From NCBI GenBank assembly GCA_900314645.1, contig OMWB01000006.1, positions 1-64,000 on the forward strand: a stretch of 64,000 nt of DNA, in the 5' to 3' direction. Below, piece by piece: positions 7,640 to 16,013 of this stretch. This DNA is from an uncultured Actinomycetes bacterium (lineage in GTDB: Bacteria; Actinomycetota; Coriobacteriia; Coriobacteriales; Atopobiaceae). The position numbers and the translations under genes were made by a program. How positions within the stretch are numbered: the stretch's first letter is position 1; each line of letters starts with the position of its first letter. The notes below the pieces were generated by a model. The model did no database searches, had not been told where the DNA came from, and saw only the letters and a list, made by a program, of their open reading frames with translations.

Positions 7640-8947
7640 ATGAAGAAGCCGCAGGACATCCTGACGATGCCGCACGAGCAGCTGGAGGCCATCCAGCTCG
7701 AGGGCATCAAGAAGACCGTGATCAAGTGCTATGAGAACGTGGAGTTTTACCACAACCTCTTTGACGAGGCTGGCTTTGATCCTTACGCGGTCGAGACGCT
7801 CGAAGACCTGGCCAAGGCTCCTTTTACCACTAAGCAGGACCTGCGAGACAACTACCCGTACCACATGTTCGCCGTGCCTATGAAGGAGGTCCGCGAGATT
7901 CATATGTCCTCGGGCACTACGGGCATCGCTACCGTGGGTGGCTACACCGAGCACGACATCGACATCTGGGGCGACTGCTTCGCGCGTGGCATCTGGTATG
8001 CCGACGGCGACGAGAATGACGTTGCTCAGATTTGCTACGGCTATGGCCTCTTCACGGGTGGCCTTGGTGCGCACTATGGGTGCCAGCAGGCTGGCTGCAC
8101 CACCATTCCCATCAGCGCCGGCAACACTGAGCGTCAGATTCGCGTCCTGCGCGAGATGGGCTCCACCATCATCTGCTGCACGCCGAGCTACGCCATGTAC
8201 ATCGCAGACACGGCGCTTGCCATGGGAATCGATCCCAAGAAGGACTTCCATCTGCGCGCTGGCATCCATGGCGCCGAGGCGTTCTCCGACAACTTCCGCG
8301 CGGAGCTCGAGGAGAAGTTGGGCTACAAGGTGCTTGACGTGTACGGCCTGACCGAGACCATGGGCCCGGGCGTGGCTATCGAGTGCATGGAGCAGAACGG
8401 CCTGCACCTGGCTGAAGACCACTTCTACGCCGAGATCATCAACCCCGAGACCGGCGAGGTCCTTCCTGACGGCGAGTGGGGCGAGCTCGTGCTCACCACC
8501 GTTGACCGCGAGGCCACCCCGGTCGTGCGCTATCGCACCCGCGACATTACCCGCATCATCCCGGGCGAGTGTGCCTGCGGCCGCACGCATCGCCGCATCG
8601 ACCGCCTGCACGGCCGTACCGACGACATGCTCATCATACGCGGCGTCAACGTCTTCCCGTCCCAGATCGAGGACGTCATGAAGACCTTCCCGCAGGTGGC
8701 CAGCTGGTACCAGATCGAGCTCACCCGCAAGAACCACCTCGACGTCGTCACGCTCAAGGCCGAGGTCAACCCCGATTTCGACTTCGACCAGATCAGTGCT
8801 ATCGAACAGCTGCAGAAGGACATCCAGTCGGCGATGAAGGCTGCGCTTTCGGTGGGCATTCGCGTTAAGCTGGTGGAGCCCAAGACTATCGCACGTAGCG
8901 AGGGCAAGGCCAAGCGCGTCATCGACCTGAGGGGAGACGATAAGTAA
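7640..8947 (+). CDS. Phenylacetate-CoA ligase-like adenylate-forming enzyme
   Basis: This 435-residue member of the PaaK branch activates an aryl (for example phenylacetate-type) carboxylate with ATP and joins it to CoA. Adenylation motifs are visible: HMSSGTTGIATVGGYT, YGLTETMGPGV, YRTRDIT and LIIRGVNVFPSQIE. The ATG at 7640 is chosen because GAAAGG lies 8 bases upstream; a longer in-frame start at 7562 lacks a site. The stop overlaps the ATG of the ACT protein by one base, so translation is coupled. In anaerobes this pair often accompanies indolepyruvate ferredoxin oxidoreductase and aromatic amino acid fermentation, but those genes are not in this window. Confidence 0.93.
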   Translation: MKKPQDILTMPHEQLEAIQLEGIKKTVIKCYENVEFYHNLFDEAGFDPYAVETLEDLAKAPFTTKQDLRDNYPYHMFAVPMKEVREIHMSSGTTGIATVGGYTEHDIDIWGDCFARGIWYADGDENDVAQICYGYGLFTGGLGAHYGCQQAGCTTIPISAGNTERQIRVLREMGSTIICCTPSYAMYIADTALAMGIDPKKDFHLRAGIHGAEAFSDNFRAELEEKLGYKVLDVYGLTETMGPGVAIECMEQNGLHLAEDHFYAEIINPETGEVLPDGEWGELVLTTVDREATPVVRYRTRDITRIIPGECACGRTHRRIDRLHGRTDDMLIIRGVNVFPSQIEDVMKTFPQVASWYQIELTRKNHLDVVTLKAEVNPDFDFDQISAIEQLQKDIQSAMKAALSVGIRVKLVEPKTIARSEGKAKRVIDLRGDDK

Positions 8948-9375
8948 TGATTATGCAGCTCACCGTGTTCCTCGAGAACTCTGAGGGACGCCTCGCGGAC
9001 CTGTGCCGCACGCTGGCTGACGCCAACATCAACATGAGCGCCCTGACCATCGCCGAGACCTCCGATTACGGCATCGTCCGCATCATCTGCAACGACGTCT
9101 TCCGCGCCGTTGACGTGCTCGAGGATGCCGGCTTCCGCGCAACCAAGACCAAGGTTCTGGCCGTTGAGGTCCCTGACCGTCCCGGCGCCCTTGCCGAGCT
9201 TCTCGAGGCGCTCGGCTCGACCAACGTCAACATCGAGTATGGCTACTGCTTCCTCACCGATGGCGACAAGGCCATCGACGTGCTGAAGATCAAGCCGCAG
9301 GACCGTGCGGCCGCCGAGGAGGCCATCTCTGGCGCCGGCTTCAAGCTCCTGCACTGGAACGATATCGCCTCATAG
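8947..9375 (+). CDS. Tandem ACT-domain protein
   Basis: This protein of 142 residues consists of two ACT repeats (about 1-68 and 70-140). Each has the beta-alpha-beta pattern and a ligand-site-like LADLCRTLADANINMSAL or GALAELLEALGSTNVNIEYG stretch. Free-standing double ACT proteins bind amino acids and are commonly encoded next to PaaK-type ligases. Its ATG overlaps the ligase stop (TAATG). I infer that it senses an amino acid, perhaps aromatic, and adjusts the ligase, but nothing in the sequence identifies the ligand. Confidence 0.9.
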   Translation: MIMQLTVFLENSEGRLADLCRTLADANINMSALTIAETSDYGIVRIICNDVFRAVDVLEDAGFRATKTKVLAVEVPDRPGALAELLEALGSTNVNIEYGYCFLTDGDKAIDVLKIKPQDRAAAEEAISGAGFKLLHWNDIAS

Positions 9376-9403
9376 GCGAGCGAATTCAGAACCAAACAGA
9401 CAG

Positions 9404-9435
9404 GCGGCCCGTCCCACAATCGTGAGACGGGCCGC
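9404..9435 (+). terminator. Terminator of the ligase-ACT operon
   Basis: A perfect 10-bp stem (GCGGCCCGTC/GACGGGCCGC) with a further internal CAC/GTG pairing lies 28 bases after the ACT gene. Confidence 0.7.
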
Positions 9436-9464
9436 TTACTTGTCAAACAGTCCCCAGCACAAAA

Positions 9465-9497
9465 GACGGGGGCGGAAGAAAACCTTCCGCCCCCGTC
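9465..9497 (-). terminator. Terminator of the L,D-transpeptidase gene
   Basis: A perfect 14-bp GC-rich stem (9465-9478 and 9484-9497) with a 5-base loop lies 17 bases beyond the stop of the minus-strand gene ending at 9515. Confidence 0.7.
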
Positions 9498-9514
9498 GCG
9501 CTCTCTGAGCGTGT

Positions 9515-10954
9515 TTACTCGTGCACGTAGACCTTCTCGCCGTAATCGGTGAGGTCCCACAGCTCGTGAGCCTTCTCGATGGGCAGGTTCACGCAGCCGT
9601 GGCTGCCCGCATAGAGGTAGGTGTCGCCGCCGAACTCCTCCTCCCAGCGCCAGTCGGCGTCGTGGAAGCCGTCGGAGTTGGCATAGAAGCCCATCCACCA
9701 GCGCACGGGGCTTGCCCACTCGGGCTCGTGGGTTTCGGGATCCTCGGGTCCGTAGAGGGTGATGTCCTCGTCACGCCAGTCCATGGTGAACCAGCCCTGG
9801 GCGGTGCCATAGCCCGTGTTGGGGTTGCCCGAGACGATGGGGGAGCGCCACAGCACCGTCTTGCCGTCGGTGTCATAGAGGCGCGCGTACTGCGTGGTGA
9901 TGTTCACGTCAATATGGCGGCCGTACTGCTCGTGCCCCTCGGACTCGGCGGGACGCTCCTCGATGGTAATGGTGGACACCTCAAGCGGGCTGGAGTCCAG
10001 CGCCTCGATGTGCGGAACGAGGTTGTTTGCGGTCTCCCACGAGTTGACTTCCCAGACGCGAGTCTCGGTCTCGCCGTTGACGAGGTCGTTCAGGGTGGCG
10101 TAGCACCAGTTCCAGAGGGAGTCAAAGTCCACGGTGGGGGTCACGTTGCCATACGAGTAGTCAAAGGTGATGGCGGGCTGAATCTGCTCGGCGGTAACCG
10201 TGCAGACCTCCTTGCCCTCAAAGGTGAGGGGCACGCTCAGCGTGGCCATCTTGTTGGCCTTATCGCAGGCAGAGGCGAGCGCGGGGCTGTCGCTCAGCAC
10301 ATCGGGACGCGCAAGCTGGTCGTCGTTCAGCTCGGTCTTCTCCTCAAGGACGAGTGCGTCGTCGACGATGGCATTGGTGACCGCATCGGCGTCGAGGAGC
10401 GTGCCCAACTGCTCCGGCTCGGTGACGAAGGTCTGCTGATCCTCGTCATAGACCACCTGTGCATTGGTGGGGGAGGTTGCCGTCTGGTTGTGCGTCCACA
10501 CGGCGTCCGCAACGGCGTCGGCAGCCATCTGGCGGTCGACGGAGATGTCCATGCCCGTGGCGATAGCGGTCTTGGAGAAGAGGCCAAGTGGCCAGGCGGA
10601 GGCATTGCTCTTGGCCAGTGCCCTCTGGGCGACGGTGCGTGCATCGATGGACATGCCCAGGTCTGCGGCGCTGAGCGTGAGGTCGATGCCGTCGCCGGTG
10701 ACCTTTGTCTGGTAGGCGGCAACCGAGGACTCAAGCTCGGATGCGAGCTCGTCGGCGGTCATCCACGAGGCGTCGAGGCCACAAACGATGCTTCCTGGGG
10801 GGAAGTGATTGGCACAGTAGGCGCGACCTGTCGCATAGCCGCTCATTGCGAGGACCACGGCCAGCGCCGTGCCGATGATGGCGAGCCTGCGATTGTTGAT
10901 AAGTGGTGTCTTCTCGTCCGTCTTGGTTTCTTCTGAGTTCTTGAAGATACCCAT
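9515..10954 (-). CDS. L,D-transpeptidase with peptidoglycan-binding domain (second of a tandem pair)
   Basis: This 479-residue wall enzyme forms 3-3 peptidoglycan cross-links or attaches proteins to the wall. A membrane anchor lies at about 24-43. Residues 60-300 contain putative peptidoglycan-binding repeats of the PG_binding_4 type. The C-terminal YkuD domain (about 345-479) ends with the active-site motif SHGCVNLP, with His452 and the nucleophile Cys454. The ATG is preceded by GGAGG. Its paralogue lies 66 bases upstream on the same strand, and the two share the same order of domains, so they arose by duplication and may be co-transcribed. Confidence 0.93.
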   Translation of the reverse strand: MGIFKNSEETKTDEKTPLINNRRLAIIGTALAVVLAMSGYATGRAYCANHFPPGSIVCGLDASWMTADELASELESSVAAYQTKVTGDGIDLTLSAADLGMSIDARTVAQRALAKSNASAWPLGLFSKTAIATGMDISVDRQMAADAVADAVWTHNQTATSPTNAQVVYDEDQQTFVTEPEQLGTLLDADAVTNAIVDDALVLEEKTELNDDQLARPDVLSDSPALASACDKANKMATLSVPLTFEGKEVCTVTAEQIQPAITFDYSYGNVTPTVDFDSLWNWCYATLNDLVNGETETRVWEVNSWETANNLVPHIEALDSSPLEVSTITIEERPAESEGHEQYGRHIDVNITTQYARLYDTDGKTVLWRSPIVSGNPNTGYGTAQGWFTMDWRDEDITLYGPEDPETHEPEWASPVRWWMGFYANSDGFHDADWRWEEEFGGDTYLYAGSHGCVNLPIEKAHELWDLTDYGEKVYVHE

Positions 10955-11020
10955 GGTTGCCTTGCCTCCGTACCTGCTTGCCTTGTTGGCCCGCTGAAAT
11001 CCTGTTCGTTAACGCCGTCG

Positions 11021-12544
11021 TTAGTAGTGGATATGTACCTTGTCGCCTACGTGCACCAGGCCGTAGAGTTCCTCTGCGGCGGAGTAGGGAAGATTGATGC
11101 AGCCGTGGCTGCCATTCCATAGATAGGTGTCGCCACCAAACTCCTCGTCGTAGCGCCATGTGGCGTCATGGAAGCCGTACTCGGTTCCTAGCCAGCATAT
11201 CCAGTAGGACACGAAGCTATTGTAGTAGTCTCCGGGCTGGGGTTCCTGGCCCTCCTCGAGCACTACACCATCGTTCAGTCCGGTTAGGGTGACGTCGCGC
11301 TCCATGTTGTTGATCTCGTAGTCGCCCGTGGGGGTGTAGTGGCCCATGGACTCGTTGCCCGAGACGAAGTACGAGCGCCACAGCACCGTCTTGCCGTCCG
11401 TGTCGTACAGACGGGCATACTGCGTGCTGAGGTTCACATCGATATGACGGCCGCGCGTCTCGTGGCCCTCGGACTCGTCAGGGCGCGTCGAGGTGGTGAT
11501 GGTGGGAATCTCCATGGCGCTGCCGTCGGCGCTTTCCAGCCGCGGGGCAAGCTCCGAGGCGACGTCCCAAGAGTTGACCTCCCATGAGCGCGTCTCGTTC
11601 TCGCCATTGACGATGTCGTTGAGCGTGGCGTACGACCACTCGCGGATGGCATCTTCGCTCACCGAGACATAGGTGGTCGCTCCGTCCTCGACGACGCTGA
11701 GCCAACCCTTGATGAGGTCTGGACCCACCGTGATGAGGGTCTTTCCGTCAAGCGTCAGAGGAACGTTGAGCGTGACGATGGTGTTTGCCTTGTCAATGGC
11801 GGCGAGCAGACCCTCGTCCTCGTCGAGGATCTCGGCGCGCTGGAGCTGGTCCTCAGTGAGGGTGGTGGTAGGCTTGAGCGACGCGACGCTACGTGCGATG
11901 ACCTCGGCGGTCGCGTCAACGTCAAGCATGGTGCCCAAGGCGCTGGGCTCAACCACATAGATGCCCTGCTCGCTGTCAAAGACGGCGGTCGCATTGGTGG
12001 GCGGCTCTGCGGTCTGGTTGTACTCCTCGATCATCTTGCTGAGGTTCTCATGCAGAAGCGAGGGGTTGTAGGTGACGCCCACGTCAACCGTGACGTCGTC
12101 GTGCGACCAAAGCTTAAGCGGCCACGCGAGAGGGCTCGTCTCCCGGTGGGCGTCCTCGGCAAGTGCCTTGCCGTTCACCGAAAGTGCGGCATCCTCTGCC
12201 GTTACGGTGAAGTCGACCCCATTGCCCGTGACATGCGTGGAATACGAGCCGATGCTGTCCTCGACCTGTTGCGCGACCTCGTCAATGGTGAGTTCAGAAG
12301 CCTCGATGCCACCAACGGTAACGCCAGGGAGAAAGTGCGTCTGGTAATGGTAGACGCCAAGAATATACGAGACGAGCAAGGCGGCAAGCGCGGCCCCAAC
12401 GGCTATGCCGAAGGCCTTGCCCTTGCCGGGCCTCTGCGTCTGTCCGTCAGCTTCCGTTGCTTTGCCAAGCCAAACCGGAACTACGGGATGTTCCTGCGAG
12501 CGAGCCGAGGCGTCGTTCGCTTCAGTATCTATCAATTGCGCCAA
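11021..12544 (-). CDS. L,D-transpeptidase with peptidoglycan-binding domain (first of a tandem pair)
   Basis: This 507-residue paralogue of the following gene starts at TTG with AAAGGA 6 bases upstream. It has a cytoplasmic tail of about 40 residues, an anchor at about 45-65 and putative PG_binding_4-type repeats. The C-terminal YkuD domain carries SHGCINLP, with the nucleophile Cys482. Both enzymes share the segment GRHIDVNxxTQYARLYDTDGK at the start of the catalytic domain. Non-canonical cross-linking of this sort can confer tolerance to beta-lactams that block D,D-transpeptidases; that is family knowledge and not shown here. The gene is divergent from the MBOAT gene. Confidence 0.92.
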   Translation of the reverse strand: MAQLIDTEANDASARSQEHPVVPVWLGKATEADGQTQRPGKGKAFGIAVGAALAALLVSYILGVYHYQTHFLPGVTVGGIEASELTIDEVAQQVEDSIGSYSTHVTGNGVDFTVTAEDAALSVNGKALAEDAHRETSPLAWPLKLWSHDDVTVDVGVTYNPSLLHENLSKMIEEYNQTAEPPTNATAVFDSEQGIYVVEPSALGTMLDVDATAEVIARSVASLKPTTTLTEDQLQRAEILDEDEGLLAAIDKANTIVTLNVPLTLDGKTLITVGPDLIKGWLSVVEDGATTYVSVSEDAIREWSYATLNDIVNGENETRSWEVNSWDVASELAPRLESADGSAMEIPTITTSTRPDESEGHETRGRHIDVNLSTQYARLYDTDGKTVLWRSYFVSGNESMGHYTPTGDYEINNMERDVTLTGLNDGVVLEEGQEPQPGDYYNSFVSYWICWLGTEYGFHDATWRYDEEFGGDTYLWNGSHGCINLPYSAAEELYGLVHVGDKVHIHY

Positions 12545-12699
12545 ACCGAGTCCTTTGTCGCTGTGTTGCCGACCAACTATTCTAGCCCACCAGATGGTTA
12601 AACGAGCTTATGAGCGGTCTATTTTGGGCATCCTTTGATACCATTGTCACGTTCGCTTCTCGCCATCTCCACAAACATGGAAGAAGGAGGTTTTGACGC

Positions 12700-14121
12700 A
12701 TGGTTTTCTCCAGCTTCATGTTCCTTTTCGTCTTCCTTCCGGTCGTGCTCTGCGTGTACCAGTTTGTACCGGATCGCTATCGAAACCACGTGCTGCTGGC
12801 CTCGTCTCTGGTGTTCTACGCCTGGGGCGGGCCGCGGTATGTCCTGCTCATCGCGTTCGAGGCGCTGGTGAGCTGGGGCACGGCCCGGCTTATTGAGCAG
12901 TCTGAGGAACGGGGCACCAAGCGCCTGTGGCTCATCGTCGACCTTGTGGCGCTGCTGGGCCTTCTGGCCTACTTCAAGTACTGGGGCTTCTTGGTGGGAA
13001 GCATCCAGGCGCTGCTCCACTCATCGGCCGACATCTTCACGCCGGTGCTGCCCATCGGCATCTCGTTCTACACCTTCCAGCTCATCAGCTATGTGGTGGA
13101 CGTATACCGCGGCAAGGTTCACGCGCAGCGTGCCTACTGGAAGCTCTTGCTGTACTGCTCGCTCTTCCACCAGTGCATCGCGGGCCCCATCGTCCGTTAC
13201 GAGACGGTCGCTGACGAGATTGACAACCGCCGAGCCACGCCAGGCGACGTCTACGCGGGTGTCCGTCGCTTCTGTGTTGGCCTCGCCAAGAAGGTCGTGC
13301 TCGCCAACGCCTGCGCGTCCCTTGCCGACACCTTGGTCCCTGCGGGCGTGGGAACCCTCGCTCCCCAGCCCCTGCTCGGCTGGTGGCTGGGTATGCTGGC
13401 CTATACGCTGCAGATTTACCTTGACTTCTCGGCGTACTCCGACATGGCCATTGGTCTCGGACGCATGGTGGGCTTCCATTATCTTGAGAACTTCGACCAC
13501 CCCTACCTCTGCTCTTCCGTGCAGGACTTTTGGCGCAGGTGGCACATCTCGCTGGGCTCGTTCTTCCGCGACTACGTGTACATTCCGTTGGGTGGCAGCC
13601 GATGCAGCACCGCCCAATACGTACGCAACATGGCCGTGGTGTGGCTGCTCACCGGCCTTTGGCACGGCGCCAGCTGGAACTACATCTTCTGGGGCGCCTA
13701 CTACCTCGTGTTCTTGCTGCTCGAGCACTTTGTGCTGACAGACCGTCTTCCCAAGGCCGCTGGCCATGTGCTGACGCTCATCGTTGTCGTCTTGGGATGG
13801 GTGCTCTTCCGCTTCGAGAACTTCGGCGAGATGGGCATGGCCTTCCTGGGGATGTTTGGTATCGGTGCGACGGGCATCACCTCGCTTGCCGTGCGGACGG
13901 CCTTCCTGCAGAACATCTTCCTGCTCATTGTCTCGGTGGTTGCCTGCACGGGCGTTGGCTCATGGCTGCGCCACCAGCTCGCCGTGCGCGCCCGCACGAG
14001 CGATGTGGCTCTTCGCGTCTACGACGCCGAGGAGCTGCTGGTGCCCATCGTGCTGCTCTTGGTCTCCACGGTTGCGCTCGCCGGTGCCAGCTACAACCCG
14101 TTCATCTACTTCCAGTTCTAG
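12700..14121 (+). CDS. MBOAT-family membrane O-acyltransferase (AlgI/DltB-like)
   Basis: This 473-residue polytopic protein transfers acyl groups, usually acetyl, across the membrane onto an extracellular polymer. About ten to eleven hydrophobic segments are visible. The hallmark stretch is DFWRRWHISLGSFFRDYVYIPLGG, followed by the catalytic His in LTGLWHGASWNYIFWG. AAGGAGG lies before the ATG. The next gene starts 17 bases downstream and encodes a DHHW/AlgX-type partner, so the pair is very probably an operon for O-acetylation of a wall or capsular polymer. The polymer itself cannot be identified. Confidence 0.94.
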   Translation: MVFSSFMFLFVFLPVVLCVYQFVPDRYRNHVLLASSLVFYAWGGPRYVLLIAFEALVSWGTARLIEQSEERGTKRLWLIVDLVALLGLLAYFKYWGFLVGSIQALLHSSADIFTPVLPIGISFYTFQLISYVVDVYRGKVHAQRAYWKLLLYCSLFHQCIAGPIVRYETVADEIDNRRATPGDVYAGVRRFCVGLAKKVVLANACASLADTLVPAGVGTLAPQPLLGWWLGMLAYTLQIYLDFSAYSDMAIGLGRMVGFHYLENFDHPYLCSSVQDFWRRWHISLGSFFRDYVYIPLGGSRCSTAQYVRNMAVVWLLTGLWHGASWNYIFWGAYYLVFLLLEHFVLTDRLPKAAGHVLTLIVVVLGWVLFRFENFGEMGMAFLGMFGIGATGITSLAVRTAFLQNIFLLIVSVVACTGVGSWLRHQLAVRARTSDVALRVYDAEELLVPIVLLLVSTVALAGASYNPFIYFQF

Positions 14122-14138
14122 GCTAGGGGGAATCTGAC

Positions 14139-15821
14139 ATGGCAGATCAGGATGGAACCGGCCGGCTCTCCCGAAGCGACGTGATGCGTCGAGCTGCTGC
14201 CCAGAGGTCCGCGTCTGAGACACGGCAGGGCTCAGAGGCATCGCGCAGCGCAGCCCCACGCGCAGCGCGGCGCTCCAACGCGCAGGCTGCGAGGCAGCCG
14301 GCAAGGCAGGGCGCGACGCAGAGGAACGCACAGACCCGTACGACGCGCACGCGTCCTCAGGCGGCGGGGAAGACGGCTCCCACGCAAGATACGCAGGCAC
14401 GACGCGTCAAGGAGCAGCCAGCTTCCCAGGGCAGCAAGCGCTCACCGCAAAGCGTCTCCCCTGCGGAGCGCGAGGAGCTGCGTCGTCGCGGGCGCTCGCT
14501 CGCCAAGGCGCGCAGGATAGGCGTCAAGGGCACCATGGTGACGATGGCGCTCCTCACCATCATCGGACAGTTCTTCTTCCTCAGGCCCATGCACTCCGAC
14601 CTTGAGAAGCGTGACCTGACGCCCTTCCCTGAGATAACCGCCACACGCCTCGTGGACGGGTCGTTCTTCTCTGATCTTGCGCTGTGGTACGGCGACACGT
14701 ACCCGCTGCGCGAGCCGCTGGTAAGGGCCTCGCAGGCTCTGGGCAACCTGTATGGCATCCAGCCCAAGACGCAGATGGTGGGCCGCACCACGGGCGGTGA
14801 CGAGCTTCCGGTTGCTGCCGAGGGCGAGGCGGGGGCAACCCCGGCCCCCGTCGAGGCTGCGTCTGACGACGAGGTCGTCGAGGTGCCGACGGAGCGCTAC
14901 ATGGCCGAAGAGATCCAGAACAAGATCATGGAGGGCCTCTACGTCAACAATGGCGCCGCATACAACATCTACTACTTCGACCAGGAGTCCGTTGAGCAGT
15001 ATGCCCGCGCCATGAACACGTGCGCCCAGAACTTGAAGGGCGAGGCCACGGTCTACTCGATTATCGCTCCCACCAGCGCAGGCGCCCTGTTGGACGAGAA
15101 GACCCTTGAGGACCTCGGTGGAACCGACCAGCAGCAGGCAATCAAGTACTTCTACAGCCTGTACGACCCCATCGTCCACGGCGTCAACGTGTATGACACC
15201 CTGCGTGCCCACAATGACGAGTACATCTACTTCCGTACCGACCATCACTGGACGCAGCTCGGCGCCTACTATGCCTATCAGGAGTTCTGTCGCGAGAAGC
15301 GCGAGCAGCCGTCCAACATCATGGCGCGCGAGAAGGTGACATTCGACAACTTCCTGGGCACGTTCTATGCCGAGCTCGGCAACGCCGACATGGAAGCGAA
15401 CCCCGACTACGTGGACGCCTACATCCCCAACTCCACCAACGACATGGTGATTTGGACCGAGGATGGCGAGGAGGTCGAGACCAACGTGGTGACGGACGTC
15501 TCTGACTGGAACATCTACTCTAAGTACAACTGCTTCATCTCGGGCGACCGTCCGCTTAGCCGCATTGACAACCCCACCAAGGACGACGGCTCATCGTGCC
15601 TCGTCATCAAGGACTCGTTCGGGTGTGCCTTCGTGCCGCTGCTGGTGGATGACTATCAGACGACTTGGGTCATCGACTTCCGCTACAGCGACCGTTCGAT
15701 CCCTGACTTCGTCCGTGAGAACGACATCGACGACGTCATCTTCCTAAACGCCATCGTGCTTGCGGGCACCGACCCGGTCTCCTCCGCTCTGCTGGCCCAG
15801 TCGCAAAACGGCAACTCATAG
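14139..15821 (+). CDS. DHHW-family (AlgX/SGNH-like) acetylation partner
   Basis: This 560-residue protein has three parts. Residues 1-130 are a basic, Ala/Arg/Gln-rich and probably disordered cytoplasmic tail. A single membrane helix follows at about 131-150. The rest is extracellular. The signature FRTDHHWTQLGAYYAY is present, with Asp368, His369, His370 and Trp371, and the late VIKDSFG segment could supply the serine of an SGNH-like site. Proteins of this kind receive acyl groups from an MBOAT partner and place them on a polymer. It is co-transcribed with the MBOAT gene upstream and closed by a terminator. The long basic tail is unusual. Confidence 0.9.
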   Translation: MADQDGTGRLSRSDVMRRAAAQRSASETRQGSEASRSAAPRAARRSNAQAARQPARQGATQRNAQTRTTRTRPQAAGKTAPTQDTQARRVKEQPASQGSKRSPQSVSPAEREELRRRGRSLAKARRIGVKGTMVTMALLTIIGQFFFLRPMHSDLEKRDLTPFPEITATRLVDGSFFSDLALWYGDTYPLREPLVRASQALGNLYGIQPKTQMVGRTTGGDELPVAAEGEAGATPAPVEAASDDEVVEVPTERYMAEEIQNKIMEGLYVNNGAAYNIYYFDQESVEQYARAMNTCAQNLKGEATVYSIIAPTSAGALLDEKTLEDLGGTDQQQAIKYFYSLYDPIVHGVNVYDTLRAHNDEYIYFRTDHHWTQLGAYYAYQEFCREKREQPSNIMAREKVTFDNFLGTFYAELGNADMEANPDYVDAYIPNSTNDMVIWTEDGEEVETNVVTDVSDWNIYSKYNCFISGDRPLSRIDNPTKDDGSSCLVIKDSFGCAFVPLLVDDYQTTWVIDFRYSDRSIPDFVRENDIDDVIFLNAIVLAGTDPVSSALLAQSQNGNS

Positions 15822-15844
15822 AGTCCCCGTTACAGGGTAGTGTT

Positions 15845-15881
15845 GCTGCCGGCATTGTCCTTCAAGGATGATGCCGGCAGC
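15845..15881 (+). terminator. Terminator of the MBOAT-DHHW operon
   Basis: GCTGCCGGCAT and ATGCCGGCAGC pair over 11 bp, with further TCCT/AGGA pairing inside, followed by TTCCTTTG. Confidence 0.75.
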
Positions 15882-15940
15882 TTCCTTTGTGCGTCACGGG
15901 GGGCAACTCCAGGGACTAGGGACGCACCGCGACATGGAAG

Positions 15941-15983
15941 GAGGGGCCGCTTCCAGGACGAAGTGTCTTGGAAGCGGCCCCCT
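15941..15983 (-). terminator. Terminator of the LTA-synthase-like gene
   Basis: An imperfect stem of about 19 bp (15941-15959 with 15965-15983; one bulged C and one wobble) has a 5-base loop. It lies 30 bases beyond the stop of the minus-strand gene ending at 16014. Confidence 0.65.
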
Positions 15984-16013
15984 CTGTACGGTTCGCCTTT
16001 GTGTTTTCAGGGT